Notes under the pieces: generated by a model
The model's database searches: none
Told to the model about the DNA's origin: nothing
The model's input: only the letters and a program-made list of their open reading frames with translations
Program-made: the position numbers and the translations under genes
In this document: positions 8,968 to 18,047 of the stretch, in pieces
How the letters are laid out: every line of letters starts with the position of its first letter
Position numbering within the stretch: the first letter of the stretch is position 1
Assembly: GCA_003164495.1 (NCBI GenBank)
Contig: PLTN01000165.1
Location: 14,985-78,984 of the forward strand
Direction: 5' to 3'
Length of the DNA stretch: 64,000 nucleotides
Source of the DNA: Vulcanimicrobiota bacterium
Lineage (GTDB): Bacteria; Vulcanimicrobiota; Vulcanimicrobiia; Vulcanimicrobiales; Vulcanimicrobiaceae

Positions 8968-9531
8968 ATGAAGGTCTTGATGTTAGCAGCCCTCATGGTT
9001 GCGATGGTCAGCGTGACGCATGCCGCGTCGGCCGCCGGCACGGTGCCGTTGCCGTTGCCCGCACCTCCGCCGCCGGGAGCACCCGTTGCGTCGACGCTCC
9101 GCGATGCGATGCTCGCAATCGAACGGGCGGCAGCCACCAACCCGACGGCTGCGCAAAACGCCGCCTTCTCGTATAACGCTGCGATCGAGGAATATAACGC
9201 TCACCAGTACGATCGGGCGCGCGCAAGCGCGTTGACCGCGATCAGCCAGTCAGCCGCACCGGCCCCGCCCGTTGCGCCGGTGGCACACGCTCCAAACGTC
9301 GCGCCTGCGTTTCCGGGGCCGCGCTATTACATTATTCCCGACGAGTTGCCCGCGACGCCGGCCAATGCTCAACGATACGTCGCCCTCGCTCATAACGCGA
9401 TGGCGAATTGCATTGCCCTGAAGGCCGCCGCTGCAGAGTATCGCGGAGCCCTCTCCGCGCTCAGCGCAAAACAGTACCGCGTCGCGATGGCGGATTCACG
9501 AAACATCGTTGACGACTGCACCGGCCATTAA
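8968..9531 (+). CDS. secreted Ala/Pro-rich protein of unknown function
   Basis: 187 residues from ATG 8968, chosen because MKVLMLAALMVAMVSVTHAASA is a clear Sec signal peptide; the track start lies 35 codons upstream in the YCII debris. A proline-rich stretch (LPLPAPPPPGAP) follows, then two helical segments with a repeated pattern (AAFSYNAAIEEYNAHQYDRA; LSAKQYRVAMADSRNI) that resemble degenerate TPR-like helices. There are two Cys (in MANCIAL and the final DDCTGH). The family is not recognised. It converges with galM with a 4 bp overlap. Confidence 0.6.
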   Translation: MKVLMLAALMVAMVSVTHAASAAGTVPLPLPAPPPPGAPVASTLRDAMLAIERAAATNPTAAQNAAFSYNAAIEEYNAHQYDRARASALTAISQSAAPAPPVAPVAHAPNVAPAFPGPRYYIIPDELPATPANAQRYVALAHNAMANCIALKAAAAEYRGALSALSAKQYRVAMADSRNIVDDCTGH

Positions 9532-10415
9532 AGAACGCCGAATCGGTAGACGGTGCTCGAGGTGAACGTTTCACCGGGGTGCAGCGTGGTGCTCGGAAAA
9601 TTCGGATGGTTCGGCGCGTCGGCGAAGTGCTGCGTCTCGAGCGCGATCGCGCCGGGCTTCCCGGTGAAGAGTTGCACGCCGGGCTGCGTCGTCTCGAGCA
9701 CGATCGTTCGGCCGGAGGCCGGGTCGCTCAACATTCCGGCATAACGCAGGGAACCGTCCCAGCCGTCGACCACGAAGTTGTAGTCGTAGCGTTCCGTTCC
9801 GACGGCGCGCTCGGTGCGAAAATCGCGCGTCGCATCGACCGGAACGATCTCGCCGGTCGGGATCGACGCATCGTCGACCGGCGTATACGCCGAGGCGGCG
9901 AGTTGCAGCCGATACGCCGAGATCGCTCGGCTCGAATCGCCGCTGAGGTTGAAGTAGACGTGATTGGTGAAATTCACGACCGTCGCTTTGCTGGTGGTTG
10001 CCGTGTAATCGAGCCGTAGCGCGTTGTCATCCGACCATGAATAACGAACCCGGCACTCCAACGCCCCGGGGAAGCCTTGATCGCCGTCGGGACTGTGCAG
10101 CACGAACGTTACGGTCGCGCCGGATTGTTCGGCGATGTCCCACGTCCGTTTGGAGAATCCGTCGGGGCCTCCGTGAAGCGTGTTCGGGCCTTCGTTTGTC
10201 GCGAGCGTATACGTCGTGCCGTCGAGCACAAACGATCCGCCGGCAATCCGGTTCGCATAGCGGCCGATAATTTTCCCAGCGCTGCCGCCGGCGTCGGCGC
10301 AAACATTCACGCCGTTGCCGTCGCGGCCGGGAACGACAATTGCCGTCATCGCGGCCCCAACCGGTGTAAGGGAAACACGATTGCCGGAGTGGTTCGTGAG
10401 CGTTAGTTCATCCAC
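9528..10415 (-). CDS. galM: aldose 1-epimerase (galactose mutarotase)
   Basis: Interconverts alpha and beta anomers of aldoses. Family motifs are GRYANRIAGG, NTLHGGPDGFSKRTW (substrate His), NFTNHVYFNLSG (catalytic His) and ALETQHFADAPNH (catalytic Glu). From the GTG at 10415 it has 295 residues, shorter than the usual ~340. The loop before GRYANRI is shortened and there is no signal peptide. The track start at 10541 would add 42 unrelated residues encoded over the HTH ORF in another frame, so I prefer GTG 10415, which lies 2 nt beyond the stop of that HTH ORF (reinitiation likely). Confidence 0.85.
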   Translation of the reverse strand: MDELTLTNHSGNRVSLTPVGAAMTAIVVPGRDGNGVNVCADAGGSAGKIIGRYANRIAGGSFVLDGTTYTLATNEGPNTLHGGPDGFSKRTWDIAEQSGATVTFVLHSPDGDQGFPGALECRVRYSWSDDNALRLDYTATTSKATVVNFTNHVYFNLSGDSSRAISAYRLQLAASAYTPVDDASIPTGEIVPVDATRDFRTERAVGTERYDYNFVVDGWDGSLRYAGMLSDPASGRTIVLETTQPGVQLFTGKPGAIALETQHFADAPNHPNFPSTTLHPGETFTSSTVYRFGVL

Positions 10416-10417
10416 GA

Positions 10418-10618
10418 CTACGCTGCCCGAAGCATTGCCTTCCGTATCGTCGGAGCGTCCAGTTTCGTGACGCGCTCTCGGAGTAGGCCGGCCTGACGGC
10501 CGTAGGCGGCGATCGTCTCGCGGCGATGCCCAGTCTCGCACTCGATGCGACGCAGGCTCTTGCCTTCGCGTAACAGGGCCAGAACGCGCGCCCGCTGGGC
10601 ATCAGTCAACGTGTTCAT
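10418..10618 (-). CDS. small helix-turn-helix protein, probably an IS21-type transposase N-terminal remnant
   Basis: 66 residues from ATG 10618: [46 protein letters not shown]. This is a homeodomain-like HTH of the kind at the N-terminus of IS21-family and related transposases. There is no catalytic DDE domain, no second IS gene and no terminal repeats in view. It ends 2 nt before the galM GTG, so either an IS fragment has been left at the 5' end of galM or this is a retained tiny DNA-binding protein. It is divergent from clpP. Confidence 0.5.
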   Translation of the reverse strand: MNTLTDAQRARVLALLREGKSLRRIECETGHRRETIAAYGRQAGLLRERVTKLDAPTIRKAMLRAA

Positions 10619-10721
10619 GAGAGGCTTCTTCGCCCGAGTGCGGCGCCGGTGCCTGCGCCCAGTGGCCGCTTTTGAGTCGCGCCCGGATGTCTTTCGCACA
10701 GCGCCGCGTTATACTGCCCGC

Positions 10722-11321
10722 ATGCTCGTGCCCATCGTCGTCGAGCAAACCGCGCGCGGTGAACGCTCCTACGACATCTACTCCCGCCTGTTGCAAGACC
10801 GCATCGTGTTCGTCACTGGTATCGTAGATGACGACATGGCGAATCTCGTCATTGCACAGTTGCTTTTCCTTGAACGCGAAGACCCCGACCGCGAGATCGA
10901 CCTCTACATCAACAGCCCGGGAGGGAGCGTCAGCGCCGCCCTCGCCATATACGATACGATGCAGTTGATCAGGCCATCCGTCGCAACGATCTGCGCCGGC
11001 TTCGCGGCGTCAGCGGCTTCAGTGCTCCTAACCGGCGGCGCTCCCGGCAAGCGGATGGCGCTGCCTTACAGCAAGATCATGATCCACCAACCTTCGATCG
11101 GCCAGACCGGCGGCCAGGCGACCGACATAGAGATTACGGCGCGCGAGCTCGTCCGTACGCGGCGCATCATCGCCGAGATTTACGAGCGCACGACGCACAA
11201 ACCGATCGACGATGTCTTACGCGATCTCGAACGCGACTTCTATTTGACGGCCGGCGAGGCGCGCGACTACGGGATCGTCGACCGGATCCTCGACGGCACG
11301 AATCGTACCGACGACCAGTAA
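10722..11321 (+). CDS. clpP: ATP-dependent Clp protease proteolytic subunit
   Basis: 199 residues from ATG 10722 ([20 protein letters not shown]), the canonical ClpP start; the track ORF begins 59 codons too early. Features: [10 protein letters not shown] (oxyanion loop), catalytic Ser in [11 protein letters not shown] (about residue 97), His in MIHQP (about 122) and Asp in LERDFYL. It forms the tetradecameric peptidase working with Clp ATPases in the cytoplasm. No clpX or trigger factor gene is adjacent, so this may be a secondary paralogue. Confidence 0.95.
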   Translation: MLVPIVVEQTARGERSYDIYSRLLQDRIVFVTGIVDDDMANLVIAQLLFLEREDPDREIDLYINSPGGSVSAALAIYDTMQLIRPSVATICAGFAASAASVLLTGGAPGKRMALPYSKIMIHQPSIGQTGGQATDIEITARELVRTRRIIAEIYERTTHKPIDDVLRDLERDFYLTAGEARDYGIVDRILDGTNRTDDQ

Positions 11322-11467
11322 TGTTTCGCAGGACGAGATGGCGCGATAGACACACACCCGGCTCCCAGGAAGCCGCGGTAAGCTAATAACCGAGGCTAGC
11401 GGTTTGCGATCACTCGGCGCTGGATATATAGCACCAAGCAGACGCTGGGACGCGGAGGAACTGACCC

Positions 11468-12076
11468 GTGATCGAGCCGGCCGAATCCGACTTTCAGGCA
11501 CCGTTCGGCCTCAGGTTGGCGACCCATAGCGATCTGCGGTCGATCGCTCGTCTTTTCGCCGAGGCCTTCACCGCCCATAAGGTTTCGTCGCTTTCGGCCG
11601 AATTACAGCAGAAGTTCATTGCGCTGCACGCACACCTGTGCGTTACATTGGTCGCCGCCGACCTCGAGACCGGGCGCGTGCTCGGATTCGCAATCGGCGG
11701 CCGGCACGAGCAGCTCGATCGTGCCCGGCAAGCGTTCATTTATGGCAATGTTGTTCCGCTCGCATTACACGCCCTGACGCGGAGGGAGACGTATCGCGAC
11801 GCCTATCGTCACCTGCCGAAGCGCACGTCGCGTCGTCAGCGCGCATCGCCGTGCGCGCGTCACGAACTTCGCTACCTCGCGGTCGCCGCCGATGAGCGAG
11901 GCTGCGGTATCGGCTCGGCGCTGCTGCAGGCAATGGAGCGCGAGATGCTCATCGACCAACCCTACTTTGTTTGGGCGCTGTCGGAGCGGGCTTCAACAAT
12001 TCAGTTTTACCTTCGCCACGGTTTCCGTGAAGAATACCGGATCGACGGCCACGTGCGGTTGATCAAGGGCGAATAG
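11468..12076 (+). CDS. GNAT-family N-acetyltransferase
   Basis: 202 residues from a GTG start. The N-terminal LRLATHSDLRSIARLFAEAF is the first GNAT helix. The acetyl-CoA pyrophosphate-binding motif A is LAVAADERGCGIGSALLQAM (about residues 140-160), and the C-terminal ERASTIQFYLRHGF is motif B. A central arginine-rich segment (residues 105-125) is an insertion. The substrate is unknown. The upstream sequence 11322-11467 contains a TATATA-like -10 stretch near 11431 but no convincing -35. Confidence 0.8.
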   Translation: MIEPAESDFQAPFGLRLATHSDLRSIARLFAEAFTAHKVSSLSAELQQKFIALHAHLCVTLVAADLETGRVLGFAIGGRHEQLDRARQAFIYGNVVPLALHALTRRETYRDAYRHLPKRTSRRQRASPCARHELRYLAVAADERGCGIGSALLQAMEREMLIDQPYFVWALSERASTIQFYLRHGFREEYRIDGHVRLIKGE

Positions 12077-12119
12077 CGTACGGCTGCAAAGGAGAAGCAG
12101 CGTAGGAGCTATTTTACTT

Positions 12120-12902
12120 ATGAACCGTATGCGCCCCATTGCTTGGCCGGTGATCATTGCGTTCGCATTCTTGTCACTGCTCGCCGGTTCGGCCGATGGG
12201 CAGACGACTCCGAGGATCGGGCTCGCGCTTACGCACGCGCTCAACAATGACGGAACGGGTTGCTCACCCGGTGAGCTGAACGCGATCGTGCAAAAAGCCG
12301 ACATTACAACGCTCGGAACCATTGGCAATTCGCAGGTCATTCTAGCCGGCGTGTCCGGTTCGTGCATTTGCGGTAACGTGAATTGTCCGTATGTCGTTCT
12401 GCGACTCGATGGTGCACGTAGTAGCGTTTTATTAGACACCTACGGGTACGCCGTCGCTCCGTTCGGCAAGGAGCGGCCGCTTCCGAACCTGCGTGAAGTT
12501 GCCCACGACAGTGCACTCGTCTCCGTCACGACGATCGACGCTTACCGGAACGGGAAATACGTAGCGATCGATACGCAGCGCGTTCGGGGCGACACGGGCG
12601 AAAGCAAGCCCGACACGATCCCGATTCAGTTTGCTCCGGGGACCACGTCCGCGACGCTGCATGGCCGCGTATCTGAGGGCTGGTACGACCAGTACACCTT
12701 CGCCGCGGCCGCGGGGCAGCGAATCACCGTCACTGGGCCGGCCGCACTCAGCTACTCGCTCTCGGCGGAATCATCAGACAAATCCATCGAGCTACGGCCC
12801 GGCTTGGCGGTCACACTTCCCAAGAGCGGACGGTATCGTTTGCTCGTCGACGGCGGCGGCGACACGGCGCAAGCATATCGCGCCACAATAACGATTCACT
12901 AG
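12120..12902 (+). CDS. secreted protein of unknown function
   Basis: 260 residues. A signal peptide (PVIIAFAFLSLLAGSADG) is followed by a cysteine-containing segment (GTGCSPGELNAIVQ, GSCICGNVNCPYVVLRLD) that could bind a metal or form disulfides. The C-terminal ~85 residues (TLHGRVSEGWYDQYTFAAAA, GRYRLLVDGGGD) resemble a bacterial pre-peptidase-like beta-sandwich. No catalytic motif was seen. It lies between the GNAT gene and the AAA ATPase gene on the same strand, with no evident functional link. Confidence 0.65.
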   Translation: MNRMRPIAWPVIIAFAFLSLLAGSADGQTTPRIGLALTHALNNDGTGCSPGELNAIVQKADITTLGTIGNSQVILAGVSGSCICGNVNCPYVVLRLDGARSSVLLDTYGYAVAPFGKERPLPNLREVAHDSALVSVTTIDAYRNGKYVAIDTQRVRGDTGESKPDTIPIQFAPGTTSATLHGRVSEGWYDQYTFAAAAGQRITVTGPAALSYSLSAESSDKSIELRPGLAVTLPKSGRYRLLVDGGGDTAQAYRATITIH

Positions 12903-12976
12903 GACCGCAAGGCCCCGAGTTCGCTATAGAGAAGTCGTGCGCGGTTGTTGCATCTTACAACCATCGGAACGAAGCT

Positions 12977-13804
12977 TTGAGCACGCACCACTTCCACGAC
13001 GATCACAGCGGACCGTTAGCGAACGGCAACCTCATTCGCTTTGATGAGCTCGCCGTGCAACTCGGCATGGATGCCGAGGGCCGTCACGTGCTCGTCGACG
13101 GCACCGAAGGCTCGATCATCGACGAGGTCACGCGCATCGTCGATCACCAATGGTCGTCCGACGTCCGCTACGGTCTCGTCAAAGGCTTCTTTTTGAGCGG
13201 TCCCCCGGGAGTTGGTAAGACGACGCTCGCCAAGCGGTTGGCGTACGAACTCGGGAAGACGCGTCAGACCGGTGGGCGCTCATCGGTGTTACTGGCGTTG
13301 GTCGATGGCGGCGAGATCGCGCGCTCGCGCTACGGCGAGAGCGAGGCGCGCATTCGCGACATCTTCTCACACGCGCGCACCGGCTTCGCATCCGCCGATG
13401 AACGCACCGTGTTGTTGTTTGATGACGTCGAGTCGATCCTCATGACGCGCGGCAGCACGACCGCCAAGGAATGGCACTTTTCGCAGGATAGCGTGTTCTT
13501 CCACGCGGTCGACGAACTCGATACGCGGCGGACGATCGTGGTGCTCACGACGAATCGGGCCGATTTAGTCGACGACGCTATACGCGATCGCTTTCTCGAG
13601 TACCACATCGATTATCCGGCTGAAGCGACGTTGCTTGCGATTGCCGCAAACCTCGCCCAACAGCAGGCGTTCTCACCCGCCCATACCGAGCAGTTACTGG
13701 CCACCGTCCGCGCCGGCCACAAGGCCGGCACGGTGCGCAGTATCCGCGACGTACAAGGCGCGGTCGTGCAGTTCTTCGTTCGCGTGGTAACGCGCCGAGG
13801 CTAA
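12977..13804 (+). CDS. single-domain AAA+ ATPase
   Basis: 275 residues from a TTG start. Walker A GPPGVGKTTLAKR (about residues 75-87), Walker B VLLFDDVESI (about 145), sensor 1 VVLTTNRADL, then RDRFLEYHIDYP with the candidate arginine finger. The N-terminal ~70 residues contain no recognised domain, and the C-terminal small helical lid is present (LLATVRAGHKAGTVRSIRDV). It resembles 26S-ATPase/spastin-like AAA modules used to remodel protein partners. It ends 4 nt from the convergent bicupin gene. The partner is unknown. Confidence 0.8.
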   Translation: MSTHHFHDDHSGPLANGNLIRFDELAVQLGMDAEGRHVLVDGTEGSIIDEVTRIVDHQWSSDVRYGLVKGFFLSGPPGVGKTTLAKRLAYELGKTRQTGGRSSVLLALVDGGEIARSRYGESEARIRDIFSHARTGFASADERTVLLFDDVESILMTRGSTTAKEWHFSQDSVFFHAVDELDTRRTIVVLTTNRADLVDDAIRDRFLEYHIDYPAEATLLAIAANLAQQQAFSPAHTEQLLATVRAGHKAGTVRSIRDVQGAVVQFFVRVVTRRG

Positions 13805-13807
13805 ACC

Positions 13808-14791
13808 TCAGCGTTCGCGGTGGCGCTCGATTGCGCCGTGCTCGATCGGTTTTCCGGTCTTGTCGTAGATGCGCTGGCTCGTGAACCCCTCGGGCCACAC
13901 TTCGGTGAACCAGCTGCGGATGCCGAATGCGATGCGCAGCTGCTTGATCGGATTCGGATTGTCGTTGGTGTGTTCGTGCTCCCACATCGCAGGGGGCACG
14001 TAGAGCACGTCGCCGGCTTCCCAGTGCACGACGCGTCCCTGCATCTCCGTATAGCCTTCGCCTTCAACGGCGTAGACCACGGCTTCGAGATGTTTGTGAC
14101 GGCCGCTATGATGATAGGCCGGCTCGATCCACAGATGGGTGATCGCTACGCTGGTCGTCCGAAAGCCATTCTTCGGCAGGGCTAGGTACTGCATGAAGTC
14201 GTGCTGGTTTTGCACCGCAGCAATATTCCCCTGAGCCGAATAGGACGGGTCGTTGACCGGGGCATCCTCAATGTGGATGATCGCCCGGCTGCCATCGGGA
14301 TAGTAGTGCGATTGTTCTGCCGGCGCCGGTTCCAGTTCCCCATTTGGTCCATGCGTTTCGAGCTGTTCGAGCCGGGCGACCCGCACGTAGCGCTCGAGAT
14401 CGAAGACCATGCCGGAGATGTAGAGCACGGGGACCTTGCCCGTGTTGAAGTGCTGATGTTCGGCGTAAAACGGGATCTGCAGCGTGCTGTGCTTGTGCCA
14501 ATCGAAACGCTGCCCGTTGACGATGCTATACCCCTCACCCTCCAAAATGTGGAGCGACTCTTCGCCATGCCGATGCTTTCCGGTGTGCCAGCCGACCGGG
14601 ATCTCGCCTTTGAGAACGTTGCTCCCCATCGTAGCGAAGCCGAGCTCGTTGGCAACCATAAGTTTGCACTTGACATCCTGCGGCGTTTCCACCCACGGAA
14701 TGTCGCGGTCACGAGCGACCAGCGGCGTGCAGTCGAGGGTCGTGTCGACCTGTTCGCGCGCCCTGAGCCAATCGTCGTAGAACGTCTTCAC
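13808..14791 (-). CDS. two-cupin protein, gentisate-dioxygenase-like
   Basis: 327 residues with two beta-barrel cupin domains, each with plausible metal ligands: residues about 65-125 (GWHTGKHRHGEESLHILEGE, EHQHFNTG) and about 225-300 (YHHSGRHKHLEAVVYAVEGE, WEHEHTND). The layout matches gentisate/1-hydroxy-2-naphthoate dioxygenases, which cleave aromatic rings with Fe(II). Last gene of the ubiD/Mo-hydroxylase operon; its ATG overlaps the stop of the binding-protein gene (ATGA). Ring cleavage of a hydroxylated aromatic acid is inferred from context. Confidence 0.75.
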   Translation of the reverse strand: MKTFYDDWLRAREQVDTTLDCTPLVARDRDIPWVETPQDVKCKLMVANELGFATMGSNVLKGEIPVGWHTGKHRHGEESLHILEGEGYSIVNGQRFDWHKHSTLQIPFYAEHQHFNTGKVPVLYISGMVFDLERYVRVARLEQLETHGPNGELEPAPAEQSHYYPDGSRAIIHIEDAPVNDPSYSAQGNIAAVQNQHDFMQYLALPKNGFRTTSVAITHLWIEPAYHHSGRHKHLEAVVYAVEGEGYTEMQGRVVHWEAGDVLYVPPAMWEHEHTNDNPNPIKQLRIAFGIRSWFTEVWPEGFTSQRIYDKTGKPIEHGAIERHRER

Positions 14792-15750
14792 TTGCCGCCT
14801 CCGGTATTCGCGATCAATTCGTGCGCGTCGAACGGCTTGTCGATAACGCCGTACTTTGCAGCCAGATTCACGACCGGTTGCAGGTCGGCTGCGTCCAGGC
14901 GATCGCCGATTTCCGCGCGCGGCATGTGACTGAGTACGTTGGGATCGATCCCCCAGAAGGGCGCCGTCAGCGGGACGGTCTCGGCGTGGTGCGTGTTCGT
15001 GTAACGTGCGGCTTCGCTCATCACTTCCGCAAACTTGCGAATGATATCGGGATGAGCCGCGATATACGCCGTCGATGCGAACCAGGCGGTCAGGAGATAG
15101 TGTTTACCGATGGCATCGTCGGGGCGCCCGACGATGTTGGCGCTGTTCGAAGCGAGCACGGTGGCGAGGCCCGGGTTGCTCATATTCGCGGCAACGATAC
15201 GTCCGTCTTGAAGCGCAGCCAGGATCGCGGACTGGGGCACCTCGATCACTTTCAGCGCCGACGAGTCCCCGCCCATACTGTCGACCCAATCGCGCAGTGC
15301 GAACTCGGAGAAGTCACGCAGCGCTTGGACCGCGACGACCTTGCCGGCCAAGTCTTTAGCCGAAGTGATACCGGCGCTTTTGCTCACGACGAGCGCGGAG
15401 ATCGGCGAATTTTGGAGCCAGAGTTCACCCGGTGCGACCGCTGCAATCGGCAGCTTGCGGAAGTGCGCGCTCACGAGCGGCAGGATGCTCGATTTTCCGA
15501 TATCGATCGACCCGCCGATCACCGCAGCGGTAACCGCGGAGCCACTGTTCATAGGGGCGATTTCGACGTCCAAGCCGGCTTTTTCAAACATGTGCGCGTG
15601 CTGCGCGTAGAGCAGCGGTGTGACGTCGTCGTTCACATTCGACGCGACATGCACGACGGTCAAGGCCGGTTGGCCGAGCGACGGCTGCCCGATGCCAAGC
15701 ACGACGGCCACGGCAAGCAAACATGAAAGTGGGCGGATCAGGGATTTCAC
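14788..15750 (-). CDS. NMT1/THI5-like periplasmic substrate-binding protein (SBP2)
   Basis: 320 residues with a signal peptide (CLLAVAVVLGIGQPSLG), VNDDVTPLLYAQHAHMFEKA, GLDVEIAPMNSGSAV, SIDIGKSSILPL and the terminal helix LQPVVNLAAKYGVIDKPF. It is very similar in layout to SBP6 at 35.4 kb and SBP4 at 26.5 kb (shared NDDVTxxLYA and ArgLys-SS-LPL-like pocket motif). It sits inside the ubiD/Mo-hydroxylase operon with 4 bp overlaps on both sides, so it probably delivers or senses that pathway's substrate. Confidence 0.88.
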   Translation of the reverse strand: MKSLIRPLSCLLAVAVVLGIGQPSLGQPALTVVHVASNVNDDVTPLLYAQHAHMFEKAGLDVEIAPMNSGSAVTAAVIGGSIDIGKSSILPLVSAHFRKLPIAAVAPGELWLQNSPISALVVSKSAGITSAKDLAGKVVAVQALRDFSEFALRDWVDSMGGDSSALKVIEVPQSAILAALQDGRIVAANMSNPGLATVLASNSANIVGRPDDAIGKHYLLTAWFASTAYIAAHPDIIRKFAEVMSEAARYTNTHHAETVPLTAPFWGIDPNVLSHMPRAEIGDRLDAADLQPVVNLAAKYGVIDKPFDAHELIANTGGGK

Positions 15751-18047
15751 GCGGTTACTCCAACGGTAGGCGATTTTTGTAGAAACAGCGCGCGATGCAC
15801 GCGCTGCGGGGAGATCGGAAGCTCCGTAATGCGCACGCCGACCGCATCATCGACGGCGTTGGCTACGGCTGCGGCGATCGGCAGAAGACCGCCCTCGGCA
15901 AAGCCCTTGGCGCCGAACGGTCCCGGACCGCGGCCCTGCTCCTGAAGAATCGAAACAAACGACACGGGAACGTCCTCGGCGAGCGGCACGCGATAGACGA
16001 GCGGATCGCCGTTCATCAAGATGCCGTCGTCAAAGACCATCTGCTCGAAGAGCGCTTGGGCAACACCCATCATTGCGGCGCCTTCGTCCTGTCCGCGGCA
16101 CACCAACGGGTTGATCGCTTTTCCCGCGTCGCCGCTGACGACGAGTTTCTCGATCGTCACCTTGCCGGTGCCCGGATCGACCGCAACGGCGACGGCCGCC
16201 CAGCCGATTTCCCAAAATACGCACGGGGAATCGAGCGGGGCACGTTCGTCGAGCGGCGCTTTCTGAAAACCGTCGGCGGCAAACTGGAAGCCGATATTGC
16301 CGAACTCCCGCAGCACGAGCTCGGCGATCGAATGACTCTCTTCTCCACGCACCGCGTGCCAGTTCTCGAGCCGCAGTTCGCTAGGATCGCAGCTCAATGC
16401 GGTTGCCGTGAAACGCAGCACCTCGTCGCGAACCCGCTCCGCCGCGGCGAGCACCGCTCGGCCCATCACAACGGTGGCGGAGCTCGCATTCGTGCCATGG
16501 TCGTAGGGCGACTGATCGGTGTCGATCGGCGAAATGATGACGCGGTCAACCGGCGTGCTCAGCACTTCGGCGGCAATTTGGCACAGCGAGGAACGCGCGC
16601 CCTGACCGGCTTCCACCGTGGCGCAATCGATCGTCACCTCGCCGCCGGTCGTGATCTTCACCCGCGCTTGCGCAGCTTTGTTGATGCCGCCGCCGTCCTT
16701 GAGGCCGATTGCAAACCCGACGCCGCGGTTGGGAGTGCGCTCGATCGCGCCGAGCTCGTCGATCACCAAGTCGAGACCGACGTGCAAATCGCTGTCGATG
16801 GCGGTTTCGCCCGGGACGAAGGGGTCGCCGAAGTGCAGCAAGTTCAGCGCGCGCATCGCGTACGGCGTGATCCCCAATCGCCGCGCGATCATGTCGATCT
16901 GGCTTTCACTTGCCCACGTCGCCTGTGCGCCGCCGAAGCCTCTAAAGGCGCCGGCTGGCGTCGTGTTCGTCATGACGCACGAACACCGGGTGTCGATAAA
17001 ATCGTACCGGTACGGGCCGGGAATACGATAGCCGCATTTTTCCGCAACCAGCGGGCTCGCGCCCGAATAGGCACCGGCGTCGAGAAAGATCTCGCTCTGC
17101 CGCGCCACGAGGCGGCCGTCCCGCATGACGCCGGTCCGCAGCCGCAGCAGCGCGGCGTGCTGGGAATTCGTGAAGAAGCTTTCTTCGAACGTCATGCACC
17201 AGCGCACCGGACGCCCCGTCATCTGCGAAAGCACGATCGCTACCGGCTCGGTTTTACAGTTGCTCTTCGCACCGAAACTGCCGCCGACCAGCGGCACGTT
17301 GACGCGCACCCGGTTCTCGGGCAATCGGAACATGCGCGCGAGTTCGCGCCGCAACGGAAACGGGTTTTGGGTGCTGGTCCATACCTCGATCTGCTTGCGC
17401 GTTGCCGACGCAATGCCGACGTACGGCTCGAGATGGAAATGTTGCATCCGCGAGAAGCGGAACTCGTCCTCGAAGACGTGATCGCAGCGGTCGAACGCCG
17501 CCGGATCGCCGGTTTGATATGCGAACTCGTACGAGACATTGGAGCGGGGACGAAGTGCGCCGCGTGCACCCGCGCCGTAACGCGGCACGGCGCCCGGCGG
17601 CGCCTCCGGGAAGAGCTCCGGCGCACCGTCGGCCAGCGCGGCATCAATCGTCGTAACGGCGGGAAGCACGCGGTAGACGACGTGAATGCGCTCGAGTGCC
17701 TCGGCCGCAGCGGCTTCGCTGTCGGCGGCGACGGCCGCCACGACGTCGCCGGCAAAGCGCACCGTATCGATCGCAACGATCGGCTGATCTTTGATGATGT
17801 AGCCGTAGTACGGCGTGATGCCGGACGGCAGGTCAGCTGCCGTCAGCACCGCGCGTACGCCGGGCACGGCCGCGGCTGCCGCGGTGTCGATCGAAACGAT
17901 GGCCGCGTGGGGATGTGGGCTCCGCAGCACCTTCGCATGCAGCATCCCCGCCACCGCGAGGTCGGCACCATACGTCGCGCCGCCGGTGGTTTTCGCTTCC
18001 GCGTCGCGCCGCCGGACGCGTTCGTCGAACGCGCTAGCCATCGGCAC
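15747..18047 (-). CDS. molybdopterin-binding subunit of three-subunit Mo-hydroxylase
   Basis: 766 residues of the XdhA/CoxL/HcrA family. Motifs: GATYGADLAVAGMLHAKVLR (hammerhead), VGGSFGAKSNCKTEP (about 275), GAFRGFGGAQ (about 370), VEAGQGARSS (about 485) and GPFGAKGFAEGG with the catalytic Glu (about 725). It hydroxylates an unactivated C-H of an aromatic or heteroaromatic substrate with water as oxygen source. Its start overlaps the end of the 2Fe-2S gene by 14 bp and its end overlaps SBP2 by 4 bp: one operon with ubiD. The substrate cannot be read from sequence. Confidence 0.92.
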   Translation of the reverse strand: MPMASAFDERVRRRDAEAKTTGGATYGADLAVAGMLHAKVLRSPHPHAAIVSIDTAAAAAVPGVRAVLTAADLPSGITPYYGYIIKDQPIVAIDTVRFAGDVVAAVAADSEAAAAEALERIHVVYRVLPAVTTIDAALADGAPELFPEAPPGAVPRYGAGARGALRPRSNVSYEFAYQTGDPAAFDRCDHVFEDEFRFSRMQHFHLEPYVGIASATRKQIEVWTSTQNPFPLRRELARMFRLPENRVRVNVPLVGGSFGAKSNCKTEPVAIVLSQMTGRPVRWCMTFEESFFTNSQHAALLRLRTGVMRDGRLVARQSEIFLDAGAYSGASPLVAEKCGYRIPGPYRYDFIDTRCSCVMTNTTPAGAFRGFGGAQATWASESQIDMIARRLGITPYAMRALNLLHFGDPFVPGETAIDSDLHVGLDLVIDELGAIERTPNRGVGFAIGLKDGGGINKAAQARVKITTGGEVTIDCATVEAGQGARSSLCQIAAEVLSTPVDRVIISPIDTDQSPYDHGTNASSATVVMGRAVLAAAERVRDEVLRFTATALSCDPSELRLENWHAVRGEESHSIAELVLREFGNIGFQFAADGFQKAPLDERAPLDSPCVFWEIGWAAVAVAVDPGTGKVTIEKLVVSGDAGKAINPLVCRGQDEGAAMMGVAQALFEQMVFDDGILMNGDPLVYRVPLAEDVPVSFVSILQEQGRGPGPFGAKGFAEGGLLPIAAAVANAVDDAVGVRITELPISPQRVHRALFLQKSPTVGVTA

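Noticed and set aside
11350-11400. Possible terminator hairpin after clpP
   Set aside because: The CCGCGG/GCTAGCGG pairing is short and interrupted, with no T-tract.
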